A stretch of DNA of 64,000 nucleotides from Phycisphaera sp. Its GTDB lineage: Bacteria; Planctomycetota; Phycisphaerae; Phycisphaerales; UBA1924. The stretch is from assembly GCA_025916675.1 (NCBI GenBank), contig CP098402.1, positions 1,855,205 to 1,919,204 on the forward strand, read 5' to 3'. Within the stretch, counting starts at the first letter, position 1, and each line of letters starts with the position of its first letter. The notes below the pieces were generated by a model. That model saw nothing but the letters and a program-made list of their open reading frames with translations, made no database searches and was not told the DNA's origin. The translations under genes and the position numbers were made by a program. Shown one piece after another: positions 52,801-62,300 of this stretch.

Positions 52801-54207
52801 ATGCACGCCTACGACACCATCCTCGACGCCATCGGCAGCACCCCCCTCGTGAGGCTCAATACTGTCGTGCCCCCCGGCGCGGCGACGGTGTACGCCAAGT
52901 GCGAGTTCATGAACCCGGCGGGGTCGATCAAGGACCGCATGGCCTGGCACATCATCCGCCGGGCCGAGGAGGAGGGACTGCTCAAGCCGGGCGGGACCAT
53001 CGTCGAGAACACCAGCGGCAACACCGGGGCCGGGGCGGCGATGGCCGCGGCGGCGCGCGGGTATCACGCGGTGTTCACCATGCCCGACAAGATGAGCCAG
53101 GAGAAGATCGACGCGCTGCGGGCGTTCGGGGCCGAGGTCATCATCACGCCCACCGACGTTCCCGGCGACAGCCCAGAGCACTACGTGAATCGCGCCAAGA
53201 AGGTCGCCGCCGATACGCCCGGGGCGTTCTACATGGACCAGTACCACAGCCAGTGGAATATCGAGGCCCACGAGACGAGCACGGGGCCCGAGCTCTACGA
53301 ACAAACCGATGGCGGGCAGGTCGACGCGATCGTCGTGGGCACCGGCACGGGCGGCACGATCTCGGGCATCGGGCGGTACTTCAAGAAGCAGAACGCCAAG
53401 ACGCTGATCGTGGGCGTCGACCCGCTGGGCAGCGTGCATTACAGCATGTTCAAGACGGGCGAGCCTAGCACGCCGTACGTGTACAAGGTCGAGGGCCTGG
53501 GCGAGGACATCATCTGCCGGGCGTTCGACCCATCGGTCGTCGACGAGATGCACCAGGTGAGCGACTACGAGTGCTTCACGATGGCGCGTCGGTTGATCCG
53601 CGAGGAGGGTTTGTATTGCGGCGGGTCATCGGGCGGCATGGCGCACATCGCCATCGAGGTGGCCAAGCGGCTTGGTGCGGGCAAGACCGTCATCGCCATC
53701 TGCCCCGACTCGGCCGGCCGCTACATCACCAAGTACCTCAAGGACGATTGGATGAAGATGCACGGGATGCTCGAGAAGCCGCGCGGGCTGGGGGTCGTGG
53801 GCGACCTCATCGACGAATCGACCACCGTCATCACCGCGAACCAGGACCGGCCGCTGCGCGAGGTGATCGACCTGATGCGCCGCCACGGCATCAGCCAGGT
53901 GCCCCTGACCGACGACGATGGCAAGCCGCTGGGCATGGTCCACGAGATCGACATCCTGCGCGGGCTGCAACGCGACGAGGTCAACATCGACTCGCCCGTG
54001 CGCACCATCGAGACCCAGATCGGCGGGCTGCTGAGCCCCTCGGCCAGGGTGGAAGAGCTCTACGGCGTGTTCGGCGAGCAGCAGGCGGCCATCGTGGTGA
54101 GCGAGGGCAAGATCGTGGGCGTGCTGAGCGAGATCGACCTGATCGAGCATCTGGCGAAGGCGGGTGGGAGTAGTGTGGCCAGCGGGATGCAGCCGGCTGG
54201 AGTCTGA
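52801..54207 (+). CDS. Cystathionine beta-synthase
   Basis: A 468-aa PLP enzyme with two C-terminal CBS domains, the domain order of eukaryotic CBS. K44 (GSIKDR) binds PLP; S72-G76 (SGNTG) holds the phosphate; GTGTGGTISG and GGSSGGM are the other PLP-phosphate motifs; the CBS domains lie at about 330-455. It would make cystathionine from homocysteine and serine, or act as a cysteine synthase; the heme-binding N-terminus of human CBS is absent. Followed at 18 bp by zinc-ribbon genes, which may be co-transcribed. Confidence 0.92.
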   Translation: MHAYDTILDAIGSTPLVRLNTVVPPGAATVYAKCEFMNPAGSIKDRMAWHIIRRAEEEGLLKPGGTIVENTSGNTGAGAAMAAAARGYHAVFTMPDKMSQEKIDALRAFGAEVIITPTDVPGDSPEHYVNRAKKVAADTPGAFYMDQYHSQWNIEAHETSTGPELYEQTDGGQVDAIVVGTGTGGTISGIGRYFKKQNAKTLIVGVDPLGSVHYSMFKTGEPSTPYVYKVEGLGEDIICRAFDPSVVDEMHQVSDYECFTMARRLIREEGLYCGGSSGGMAHIAIEVAKRLGAGKTVIAICPDSAGRYITKYLKDDWMKMHGMLEKPRGLGVVGDLIDESTTVITANQDRPLREVIDLMRRHGISQVPLTDDDGKPLGMVHEIDILRGLQRDEVNIDSPVRTIETQIGGLLSPSARVEELYGVFGEQQAAIVVSEGKIVGVLSEIDLIEHLAKAGGSSVASGMQPAGV

Positions 54208-54225
54208 ATTGTCGGAGACGCCGCG

Positions 54226-54789
54226 ATGGCCATCACCAGCGCCAAGGTGGACGATGAGAACGGGCGGCGAGTTCCGGTCGTGCCCGAGTTGTCCTCCGCA
54301 CCACGCTGGCCTTGGAACATCCCGAGTGCTCGCATCCTGAGCCCGAGCGTGCGGCGCTGGATGGTGTGCGAGGGGTTGATCGGGCTCATTGGCCTTGGCC
54401 TCGCCGTCTTGTGCGCGTTGATCGCCGTCGCGGTCCAGAACCGGACCGGGGCATTGATCTTGATGGCCATGATGCTCGTGTGCGTCGGTCTGTGGCTCGT
54501 GCTCAATCAGATCCACCACTGGATCTGGACTGGCCCGGGTCGCCAGTTCGCCGCCAGAGCGATGGCCGCCGACGGTACGTGCCCGAGCTGCGGCTACGGC
54601 ATCGCCGGCGTTAAGCCTGGGCACAATGGCCTCGCAACATGCCCCGCGTGCTCCGGTGCCTGGCATGTTGGGGCGATCGCCGCGTGTGGGAATTGTGGGT
54701 ATGACATGATCGGGACGCCGCACGACGAACGGGGCGTGATGGTGTGCCCCGAGTGTTCGTGGGAGTGGTCCTCCAAGGAACGACTCTGA
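54226..54789 (+). CDS. Membrane protein with two zinc ribbons
   Basis: A 187-aa protein. Two membrane helices (about 50-72 and 82-102) precede two four-cysteine ribbons: CPSCGYGIAG with CPAC, and CGNCGYDMIG with CPECSWEW. It is the same family as the gene at 54793-55372, with which it is tandem, and as 4552, 10521 and 58345. The cytoplasmic ribbons may bind nucleic acid or protein; function unknown. Confidence 0.75.
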   Translation: MAITSAKVDDENGRRVPVVPELSSAPRWPWNIPSARILSPSVRRWMVCEGLIGLIGLGLAVLCALIAVAVQNRTGALILMAMMLVCVGLWLVLNQIHHWIWTGPGRQFAARAMAADGTCPSCGYGIAGVKPGHNGLATCPACSGAWHVGAIAACGNCGYDMIGTPHDERGVMVCPECSWEWSSKERL

Positions 54790-54792
54790 GTG

Positions 54793-55372
54793 ATGGCATC
54801 GCGAAACCCCATCATCGAAGACGAACGTGGCCGACGCGTACAGGTGGTCGAACGGCTGCACAAGCTGCCGATGTGGCCGTGGAAGAGAGGCCGTGTCAAG
54901 GTCGGTGCGGCAACTGAGCGGTTGCAGCGGTCGTACACGATCGCGTGCGTGGTGTGCTTGCTCGTCGCGTTTGCGTTCATGTGGATGTGGGACCACGCCG
55001 TCATGAAGAAGCACGGCGTGCCGTTCACGGCTGTTCTCATGACCGCGTTGGTCCCAGCGTGGACAATCGGAGTGCTCGCGTTCCTTGCATTGGCGACGCC
55101 GGGGGCGGCGGATGAGCGCGAGGATCATCGCGTCCGGGGGCGTGTGCCCCGTGTGCGAGACCGACATCGGCGGGGCGATTGCCGAGGCCGACGGGTTCAC
55201 GACCTGCCCCAAGTGCTCTTCGGCCTGGAAGGTGGGCGTGCCGGTGGAGTGCCCGCGGTGCGAGTATGACCTGCGGGGCGTGCCGGCAACTATCGAGGGT
55301 GTGACCACGTGCCCGGAATGCTCCGAAACCTGGGGTCCGACACGTAAGCAGCCCATACCATCCCCGCGATGA
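54793..55372 (+). pseudogene. Frameshifted paralogue of the two-ribbon membrane protein
   Basis: The N-terminal part (from ATG 54793) has two membrane helices and the opening DERGRRVQVVERL, paralogous to the gene before it. It then leaves frame: the ribbons CPVC...CPKC and CPRCEYDLRG...CPEC are read only in another frame ending at 55372. Dropping one G from the run of five at 55101-55105 joins both as TPGRRMSARIIASGG, matching GPGRQFAARAMAADG of the paralogue. It may be a sequence error, a broken gene or a slippery site. ATG of the sulfotransferase overlaps its stop. Confidence 0.7.
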
Positions 55373-56877
55373 GCAGTGGCTATACAAAGATGCGGCTTTC
55401 GCCCCAGCAGGTCCAGCGGCGGCGCAAGGTGGTCGACCCGGTGCAGCGGGCGTTCGAGGGCGGGCAGCTCGCCGAGGCGCACAAGCTGGCGATGGCGGGG
55501 CTCAAGAAGATGCCCGGCGATGCGCAGCTGCACCTCTTCCTGGCGGCCATCGCCGAGCGGACGGGCGATGTCGAGCAGGTCCGCCACCACGGGCGTAAGG
55601 CGCTCGGGCAGGGGCCAAACGCCGGGGCGTTCGCGGTGCTCAGCCGGCTCGAGCGGCGGGCGGCGAATACCGAGCTGGCGTTGGATTTATGCGACCAGGC
55701 GCTCGAACTCGTGCCGGGCGACGTGCCGCTGCGGATCCATCGCGCGGGATGTCTTGAAGAAGCGGGGCGGACGGAGGAGGCGAGGGAAGTCGTCGACGCG
55801 ATGGCGGCCGAGTTGGACGCGAAGAACCAGCCAGTGCCCCCCCACCTGCGATACGAGCAGGCCAAGCTGCGCGTGCAGGACAAGGACTACGACGGGGCGA
55901 TCGAGATCATCGATGAACTCAGCGGGGCGGTCGACACGCCCCACGAGCTGCGCAGCGCCGCGTGGCACCTGCGGGCCAAGGCGTTGGATCGTGCGGGTCG
56001 GTATTCGGATGCGTTCGACGCGGCAACCCAGGGCAACGAACTCGAGACGAAACCGTTTGACCCCGACGCGTACGAACAACAGACCGCCGCGATCATCGAG
56101 ATGTGGTCGAAGGAGAACATGGCCGGCTTCCCAGAGAGCTCGTGCGAGAGCGAGGTGCCGGTGTTCATCGCGGGCATGCCGCGCTCGGGCACGAGCTTGC
56201 TGGACCAGATCATCCACTCGCACCCCCAGGGCGCGGGCGTGGGCGAGCTCGACACGCTGGAGCGGTTCTTCGCACAGGCCATGGCGGCGTACAAGCCCGA
56301 TGCGCCCGAGGGCAAACAGTTCGGAAGCCTGAACCGCTTCAAGTGGAACCGGGCCGCCGACGACTACGTGCGTGAGATCACGAAGATGGCCCCGGGTGCC
56401 GAGCGCATCGCCAACAAGGCCATCGGCAACACGCGCATCGCGGGGCTCATCGCGCGGCTGTTCCCCAGGACGCGCATCATCCACATCCGCCGAGACCCGC
56501 GCGACGTGGCGATCTCGTGCTACATGGGCGCGTTCAACAACGACGCGATGCCGTGGACGACCAGGCTCGACTGGGTCGCCAAGGCGTATGAGCAATCCGA
56601 GCGATTGATGGCGCATTGGAAGGAGACGCTGGGCGTGCCGATCCTCGAGGTGCGCTACGAGGATCTGGTCGCCGATCCGCAGACGCAGTTGCCGCGTGTC
56701 ATCGAGTTCCTTGGATTGCCGTGGGACGACGCCTGCCGCGAGTTCTACAAGACCAAGCGCACCCTCCGCACGCTGAGCTACGACCAGGTGAACCGGCCGC
56801 TCTACACGAGTTCGGCCGGCCGGCACGCGAATTACGCCGAGCAGTTTGCCGACATCGAGTTCCCAGAATACCCATAA
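55369..56877 (+). CDS. TPR-containing sulfotransferase
   Basis: A 502-aa protein: an N-terminal half of TPR-like helices (about 20-250; AEAHKLAMAGLKKMPGD, ALDLCDQALELVPGD) and a C-terminal sulfotransferase domain. The 5'-phosphosulfate loop is IAGMPRSGTSLLDQII (about 265-280) and the 3'-phosphate site IRRDPRDVAIS near 373. This TPR-sulfotransferase form is common in marine bacteria. Acceptor unknown; cytoplasmic. ATGA overlaps the stop of the preceding ribbon gene, so translation is coupled to it. Confidence 0.9.
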   Translation: MSSGYTKMRLSPQQVQRRRKVVDPVQRAFEGGQLAEAHKLAMAGLKKMPGDAQLHLFLAAIAERTGDVEQVRHHGRKALGQGPNAGAFAVLSRLERRAANTELALDLCDQALELVPGDVPLRIHRAGCLEEAGRTEEAREVVDAMAAELDAKNQPVPPHLRYEQAKLRVQDKDYDGAIEIIDELSGAVDTPHELRSAAWHLRAKALDRAGRYSDAFDAATQGNELETKPFDPDAYEQQTAAIIEMWSKENMAGFPESSCESEVPVFIAGMPRSGTSLLDQIIHSHPQGAGVGELDTLERFFAQAMAAYKPDAPEGKQFGSLNRFKWNRAADDYVREITKMAPGAERIANKAIGNTRIAGLIARLFPRTRIIHIRRDPRDVAISCYMGAFNNDAMPWTTRLDWVAKAYEQSERLMAHWKETLGVPILEVRYEDLVADPQTQLPRVIEFLGLPWDDACREFYKTKRTLRTLSYDQVNRPLYTSSAGRHANYAEQFADIEFPEYP

Positions 56878-56973
56878 GTCCGGCCGAGCCGCGAAAATCG
56901 CCTTGCATCGGGGTCCGGTTTCGGCGAGAATAGCCGAGTCCGAGGAACCGATCGACCCCGAGAGGAGATCCCG

Positions 56974-58305
56974 ATGCGTCCCACCACGCCCCTTGCCGTC
57001 CTCGCCTGCGCCGCCCTGACCGCCTCGATCACGCTGGCCGACCCCATCGACCCGGTGTTCGTGCCGGTGGGCGTGTCGAGCGGGCCGATCGTGGGCGACG
57101 ACCCCGCGGCGCCCATCGCCGACGACCTGGGCCGCGTCACGATCTACGAGCACACCGTCTCGGTGCCCGGGGCCGCGTGGATGCGGGTGGACTTCGGGTC
57201 GGTCGACCTTGGCGGGGCCCCGGCGGGCACGCCCCCCACCATCATCCGGCTTACGTCGCTCAGGGACGGGGCCGTGCAGCGGCTTGAGTCGACGCACGTC
57301 GAGCAATGGCGGAACATGTCAGCCTTCTTCAACGGCGACGCCGTGCGGGTCGAGGTGCTGAGCGTTCCCGACGCCAACGTGAGCGCCATCACGATCGATC
57401 GCGTGCTCGTGCAGCCCGGCTCGTTCCAGCCGATCGCGTCGCCGGGCGAACCCGACTCGATCTGCGGCGATACCGACGACCGCCAGCTCTCCAGCGACCC
57501 GCGCGTCGCGCGTGGCTGGAGCGCCAGCGGCAGCGCCAACTGCACGGCCTGGATCATCAGCGACTGCATGAGGTGCGTGCTGGCGGCCGGGCATTGCAAC
57601 TTCGTGCAGGTCCACTTCAACAACCCGCTGTCGACGCCCGGCGGCGTGCCGGTGATGCCCCATCCGGACCACCAGTACGCCATCGACGCGAGCAGCACGC
57701 AGGAGCAAGCCAGCGGCCTGGGCCAGGACTGGTACTACGCCGGCGCGTTCGCCAACCCCAACACGGGGATGCGGCCCCACGAGGCCCAGGGCGACGCGTT
57801 CGATCTCGCGACCGCCATCCCGCCGGTCACCGGGCAGGACATCCGCGTCACCGGCCACGGCGTCACGGGCGCTTCGGTCGATCCGACGTGGTTCCGCGCC
57901 CAAAAAACGCACACGGGCCCCTTCGTAGAGTTCGACGGGTCCCGCTTGCGCTACGCGATGGACACGTCGAGCGGCAACAGCGGGTCACCGGTCATCGACG
58001 AGGCCAGCGGCCAGGCCATCGGCATCCACACCCACGGCGGCTGCTCGGCCGGCGGCGGCGCCAACGGCGGCACGGCCATCACGTTCTCGAACCTGCAAAG
58101 CGCCCTGAATAACCCGATGGGCATCTGCGTGAATCCCTGTCCGGCCGACCTGACGTGCGACGGCGCGCTCAACATCTTCGATTTCCTGGAGTTCAGCAAC
58201 CTCTTCGCCACCGGCGACGCCCGTGCCGACCTGGACGGCGACGGCGACCTGACGATCCTGGACTTCCTCGAGTACCAGAACGCGTTCGTGATGGGCTGCC
58301 CCTGA
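56974..58305 (+). CDS. Exported trypsin-like serine protease with GC-type dockerin
   Basis: A 443-aa protein with signal peptide (LAVLACAALTASITLA). The chymotrypsin fold has AAGHC (catalytic His, about 204) and GNSGSPVIDEASGQAIGI (catalytic Ser, about 333), closest to V8/glutamyl endopeptidase-like S1B forms; the Asp lies between. An N-terminal beta-rich domain (about 25-150) precedes. The C-terminus has two dockerin-like repeats (DGALNIFDFLEFSNLF, DLDGDGDLTILDFLEYQNAF), slightly degenerate, ending MGCP. Extracellular. Confidence 0.85.
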   Translation: MRPTTPLAVLACAALTASITLADPIDPVFVPVGVSSGPIVGDDPAAPIADDLGRVTIYEHTVSVPGAAWMRVDFGSVDLGGAPAGTPPTIIRLTSLRDGAVQRLESTHVEQWRNMSAFFNGDAVRVEVLSVPDANVSAITIDRVLVQPGSFQPIASPGEPDSICGDTDDRQLSSDPRVARGWSASGSANCTAWIISDCMRCVLAAGHCNFVQVHFNNPLSTPGGVPVMPHPDHQYAIDASSTQEQASGLGQDWYYAGAFANPNTGMRPHEAQGDAFDLATAIPPVTGQDIRVTGHGVTGASVDPTWFRAQKTHTGPFVEFDGSRLRYAMDTSSGNSGSPVIDEASGQAIGIHTHGGCSAGGGANGGTAITFSNLQSALNNPMGICVNPCPADLTCDGALNIFDFLEFSNLFATGDARADLDGDGDLTILDFLEYQNAFVMGCP

Positions 58306-58344
58306 GTGCTGCCGCGTCCCAGCCCGAGCGGGCAATGGTCGGGG

Positions 58345-58950
58345 ATGGCCGACCGACCGCCGGATCTCCAATCGATGTTGGACCACCGTATCGCGCGGTG
58401 TGGGATCATCCCCGACCTGCGTGATGCGCCGGCGATGCTCCCGTTCCGCCGGGCCGATGTTCCCCTCGACGCGGACACGCTCCGCAAGCTCCGGATCGCC
58501 TTCTGGCTGTGGCTCGCGGCCGTGATCCAGATGTCCGCCCTGGCCAAGCTGGCCATGTTCGCCGCGGGCGGCATGGGGTGGTTCGCGTTCCGGATCGTCA
58601 TGGGCCCGGCGATCGCGAGCATCCTCGGGGCGTTCGTTGCGTCCGCCATCGTGCGGCGCTCTGCCCGATCGAGATGGGCGTCCGACGGACGCGCCGCGAG
58701 CGCGGCCCTGCTGGCCGCACGCGGCCAGTGCCCCGCGTGCGGCGCGTGGATGCTGGGTGCGGGTCGGGATGCCGACGGCCTGACGCCCTGCCCGAAGTGC
58801 GAAGCCGCCTGGAAGATCGGTAACGAGGGGGGCTGCCCGGGCTGCGGGTACGACATGAGTTCGGTGCCCGCGACGGCCGGGCCGCTGGCGATCTGCCCCG
58901 AGTGCGCGACGCTGAGCGCGGCGAGCGCGGGAGCCGAACCCCCGGAGTGA
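58345..58950 (+). CDS. Membrane protein with two zinc ribbons
   Basis: A 201-aa protein. Two membrane helices (about 50-70 and 75-105) then CPACG...CPKC and CPGCGYDMSSVP...CPEC ribbons, same architecture as at 54226. Start ATG 58345 (MADRPPD) with GGGG close upstream; an upstream in-frame ATG at 58306 sits right at the end of the protease gene. The frame stays open immediately after its TGA through the 21-bp array, so stop readthrough would append a heptad-repeat tail. Confidence 0.7.
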   Translation: MADRPPDLQSMLDHRIARCGIIPDLRDAPAMLPFRRADVPLDADTLRKLRIAFWLWLAAVIQMSALAKLAMFAAGGMGWFAFRIVMGPAIASILGAFVASAIVRRSARSRWASDGRAASAALLAARGQCPACGAWMLGAGRDADGLTPCPKCEAAWKIGNEGGCPGCGYDMSSVPATAGPLAICPECATLSAASAGAEPPE

Positions 58951-59007
58951 GCCCCGGCCACCGGCGCGGGGCCGGCGGCGGGCATCGCCCGACCGACCAC
59001 GACCATC

Positions 59008-59175
59008 GCGGGAGCGGCGGCGGCCCTGGTGGGAACGGGGGCCATCGGGGTCGGAACGGCGGCCATCCTCATGGACACGAGCGTGGCCCGCGTGGGAACG
59101 GGAGCGGCCATCGCGGGAACGGCGGCGGCCGCCGTGGGAACGGGAGTGACCGCCGTGGGACCGATGGTGGCCGCC
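59008..59175. repeat. Second 21-bp tandem array, degenerate
   Basis: Eight contiguous 21-bp units, recognisable by a recurring gtgggaacggg start (59029, 59092, 59134) with variants at 59050, 59113 and 59155. In the plus frame each is a heptapeptide of the type VGTGAxx. It differs in sequence from the array at 30187 but has the same period and unit number. It lies in the 369-bp gap 58951-59319 between a zinc-ribbon gene and the KAP gene; the rest of the gap shows nothing else. Confidence 0.88.
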
Positions 59176-59319
59176 GATGGGCGGGCGGGGTCCGGGAATG
59201 GGGGGCGGATCGGGGCTGGGAGGCCGTGAGGGGGGATTGCGCGGGGCTCAACGCATTCACGCTCCAAGAGGGCAGACCTGACAGGCCCGATGCCGGGAGA
59301 TTGGGTAGAGTTCTCCCGT

Positions 59320-62300
59320 ATGACTGAACAACAGCAGAACGGCGAAGCGGATCCGGTAGGGGAGACCACTCCCGTCGTGCCGGTGGTCGAACTGTTGGAT
59401 GACGAGCCCTCCGATGTGGACCTGGCCGGTGGCGGGCATGATCGCGTCGCAAGAGCGATTGCCGACATTGTTAAGGGGAAGAACGGCGGCAAGGCCATCG
59501 CGTTGGAAGGCTCGTGGGGCTCTGGCAAGTCAACGATCGTCAATCTCCTTCAAGAGAAGTGCGGCGACTCGGTCTTGGTCTACACGTTCGATGCGTGGAA
59601 GCACGAGGGCGATCCATTGCGAGTCGCGTTCCTGAGCGGTCTCGCCAGGGCGCTGCGAAAGAAGCGGTGGCTCAAGCGCACCGCCCATCGGAAGGCCGAA
59701 CGGGTCTTTGATCAGCTTCGCGGCAAGTTGCATATCGAGAAACGAACGGAGCGGGCGCTCTTCAGAGCACGCGACCTGCTGCTAATCGCGATTGTTTTCG
59801 TCATCGTGCCATTGCTGCTCAGCGATCGTGTTGCCGGGGTTCGCTCCGTGGACGACGTCCGGGCGCTTCTCAAGCAAGCTCCCGCATATTGGTTGCTGGT
59901 AGCGATCATCGTCGTCGTAGCGGCGGCATGGGTACAACGGTCCATCGCTTCCTTTTTCTTAATGCTCACGGATCCAAAACAGCATTGGATGATCTGTCCG
60001 ACACTTGAGGTTGTTGCGGGGCTCTCTATGCTCGCTTTTGGCACCTTTGTGCTCGCCACACACGGCCACCTTACGCTCGCTTGGGTTTGGGTCATTGCAT
60101 CCGGGACGCTCGCACTGGCCGGTGCGACTCAACTGTGGCTCCGCGACACCTCGTCCTGGGATCCCACACGGTCTAAGCAGAAGTACCCGCCTTGGCGTTC
60201 GGGGATTGAAATTGCCCGCGGCATCCAACGGCCTTCGTTCGTTGAACACCTGCTGCGGCGCCAGCCGCACGAGGTCGAGACTGAGATCCGTGGCAGTCGA
60301 TCGCTCGGCGTCGAGGAATTTGAGTCCAGATTCGTCACTTTGCTCAAACGATGCATCGGGACAAAGACCGAAACAGAGACACAGCATCCACACCGTCGAC
60401 TCGTCCTCGTGCTAGACAACCTGGACCGACTCGAAGCCCAGGAAGCCCTCGCCGTCTGGAGGACACTCCGTGCGTTTCTGGAACTGGACTCGCCTTCAAC
60501 GTTATTAGATGAATCACAGCGTGCGCTGGTCAAACAAGTATGGCTACTGGTCCCGTACGACCGAACACACATGGAGACGCTCTGGCCGATCGACAGCCAG
60601 CACGCCGACGATACTGGCACGCGAGGCTCTGGCAGAGATAGCTCGTTTCTTGATAAGACCTTTGCAGTGCGACTGGATGTCCCACCCCTTCGCGTTCTTC
60701 AATGGCAAGAGCAGCTTCGCCTGGCGCTTTGCCACTCGCTTGGAATCATGGGCACGCCAAAGGCGCTTAGTGAGATCGAACGCCTGTTTACCCACCTGAC
60801 GATCTTGTGGGGACGTCCGCCAACTCTCAGGCAGATCAAACTCTTTGCCAACGACCTGCGCGCCCGACAACTGCAGCACGCCCCAAGGCTGACGTTCGCA
60901 CCCAGGTGGCCGATGCCAGCGGACATGGAGTTCTCCATTGAATCCCTGGCCGCATACGAACTCCTCCGGAGAGAGGGCTATACCAGCGAGGTAATTCGAA
61001 GCAAGCTTCTGAACCAAGAGATGCATTCGATCCGGGAGTTGCCGATGGGCTGGCTCACTTCCGATCGCCAGCAGATGCTCGCTTGCCTTGTATTGAACAC
61101 GTGGAGTCGCTCAGACGCGGATGAGTTCTTGATGGCAGGCCGTATCGTTCATTCCCTTGTGTCGAGACAAGACCTCGAGTTTCACTCACCCGATGACGAC
61201 GCGTTGTTTTGGGCCACACTACATCAATCACAGAACACCATCGCATCATCGATTGTCTCCAACGGCATACCCGTCGTCACCACTGCTATCACTAGCCTCG
61301 CCGCCCTCAGCATAGCACATCCCACACACAGCAGAGAGTCGATCGCTGATCTCGTTGAACTCCTCATCACAAACGCAACGGGGTGGACTCTTCGCGCCGA
61401 TTCTCAAGACTTGTGTAATCAGGCCGTACAACTTTGCCCACGGCGTAAGACCATCCAAGTCCTCGCCATGCAGATCCAACAACTAGCACAAAACACAAGT
61501 ACGGCGGAGGCTGGGCGTCACCTTGGCGATGCATGGGGCTCGCTTTGGTCCACCATCCAGCCCGAGCTTAAGTACAACTACCTAACGATTGATGGCATAC
61601 CGTCGCTTACTGAGATCCAAGTTCCGAAAGAACGCTTGGGGTTCGTCTCATGTCTCAATACGCTTTACGGCAACTGGCCAGACACCACCTCATGGTGGAA
61701 ACGCCTCTGGAGCGCTTCGCCAAAGGACACTCAGGAATCGCTATACCCCACACAAAACAAGGAGGTTTCACTCCAAGATTTGAGCCGGGCCACCTGCGTT
61801 GCAATGCACGCTCCGAAGCTTGGTGTCGCATGGGATGCGGTAGCGAAAGACATCGCCAAATATCTCAAAGACTCTACCGGTAAAGATGCGGACGCAATCT
61901 CTTCGGCCTTGGCATTACTGCGATGCGACTGCCTTGATGAACTCTACACTGATGTACCATACACGAACGAAATCAACGACGGCATCAAGCACTTTCGCAC
62001 AATGATGGTGAGCCTGTGTGACAGTGGCTTGTTGTACGAAAGATTAATTGCAGTGTTCAACCAGAACGCACACGGCGCGGTTGGCGCAATTGTTCTCGGC
62101 TTGGGCGCTGTAAGGAGCCTTGATTTCTCAGTTCGGCAACGAACTAGCCAACTGCCCAACAAACGCGAACTGACCACTCTCGTGGATGAGACCACAAGCA
62201 TCAGCAAGTATGTCGACTATATCATACAAGCTCCATTGGTTGCGCTTCGAAAGTTCATCCAAAGGCGCATCGATGGCCAAGACGGCCTGAACCTGCTTGA

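Noticed and set aside
53626-55590. 654-codon open frame on the minus strand
   Set aside because: Antisense across cystathionine beta-synthase and the ribbon genes; no motif and no start context.
59008-59175. CRISPR array
   Set aside because: Units abut with no unique spacers and vary in sequence; the same holds for 30187-30354. No cas gene is present.
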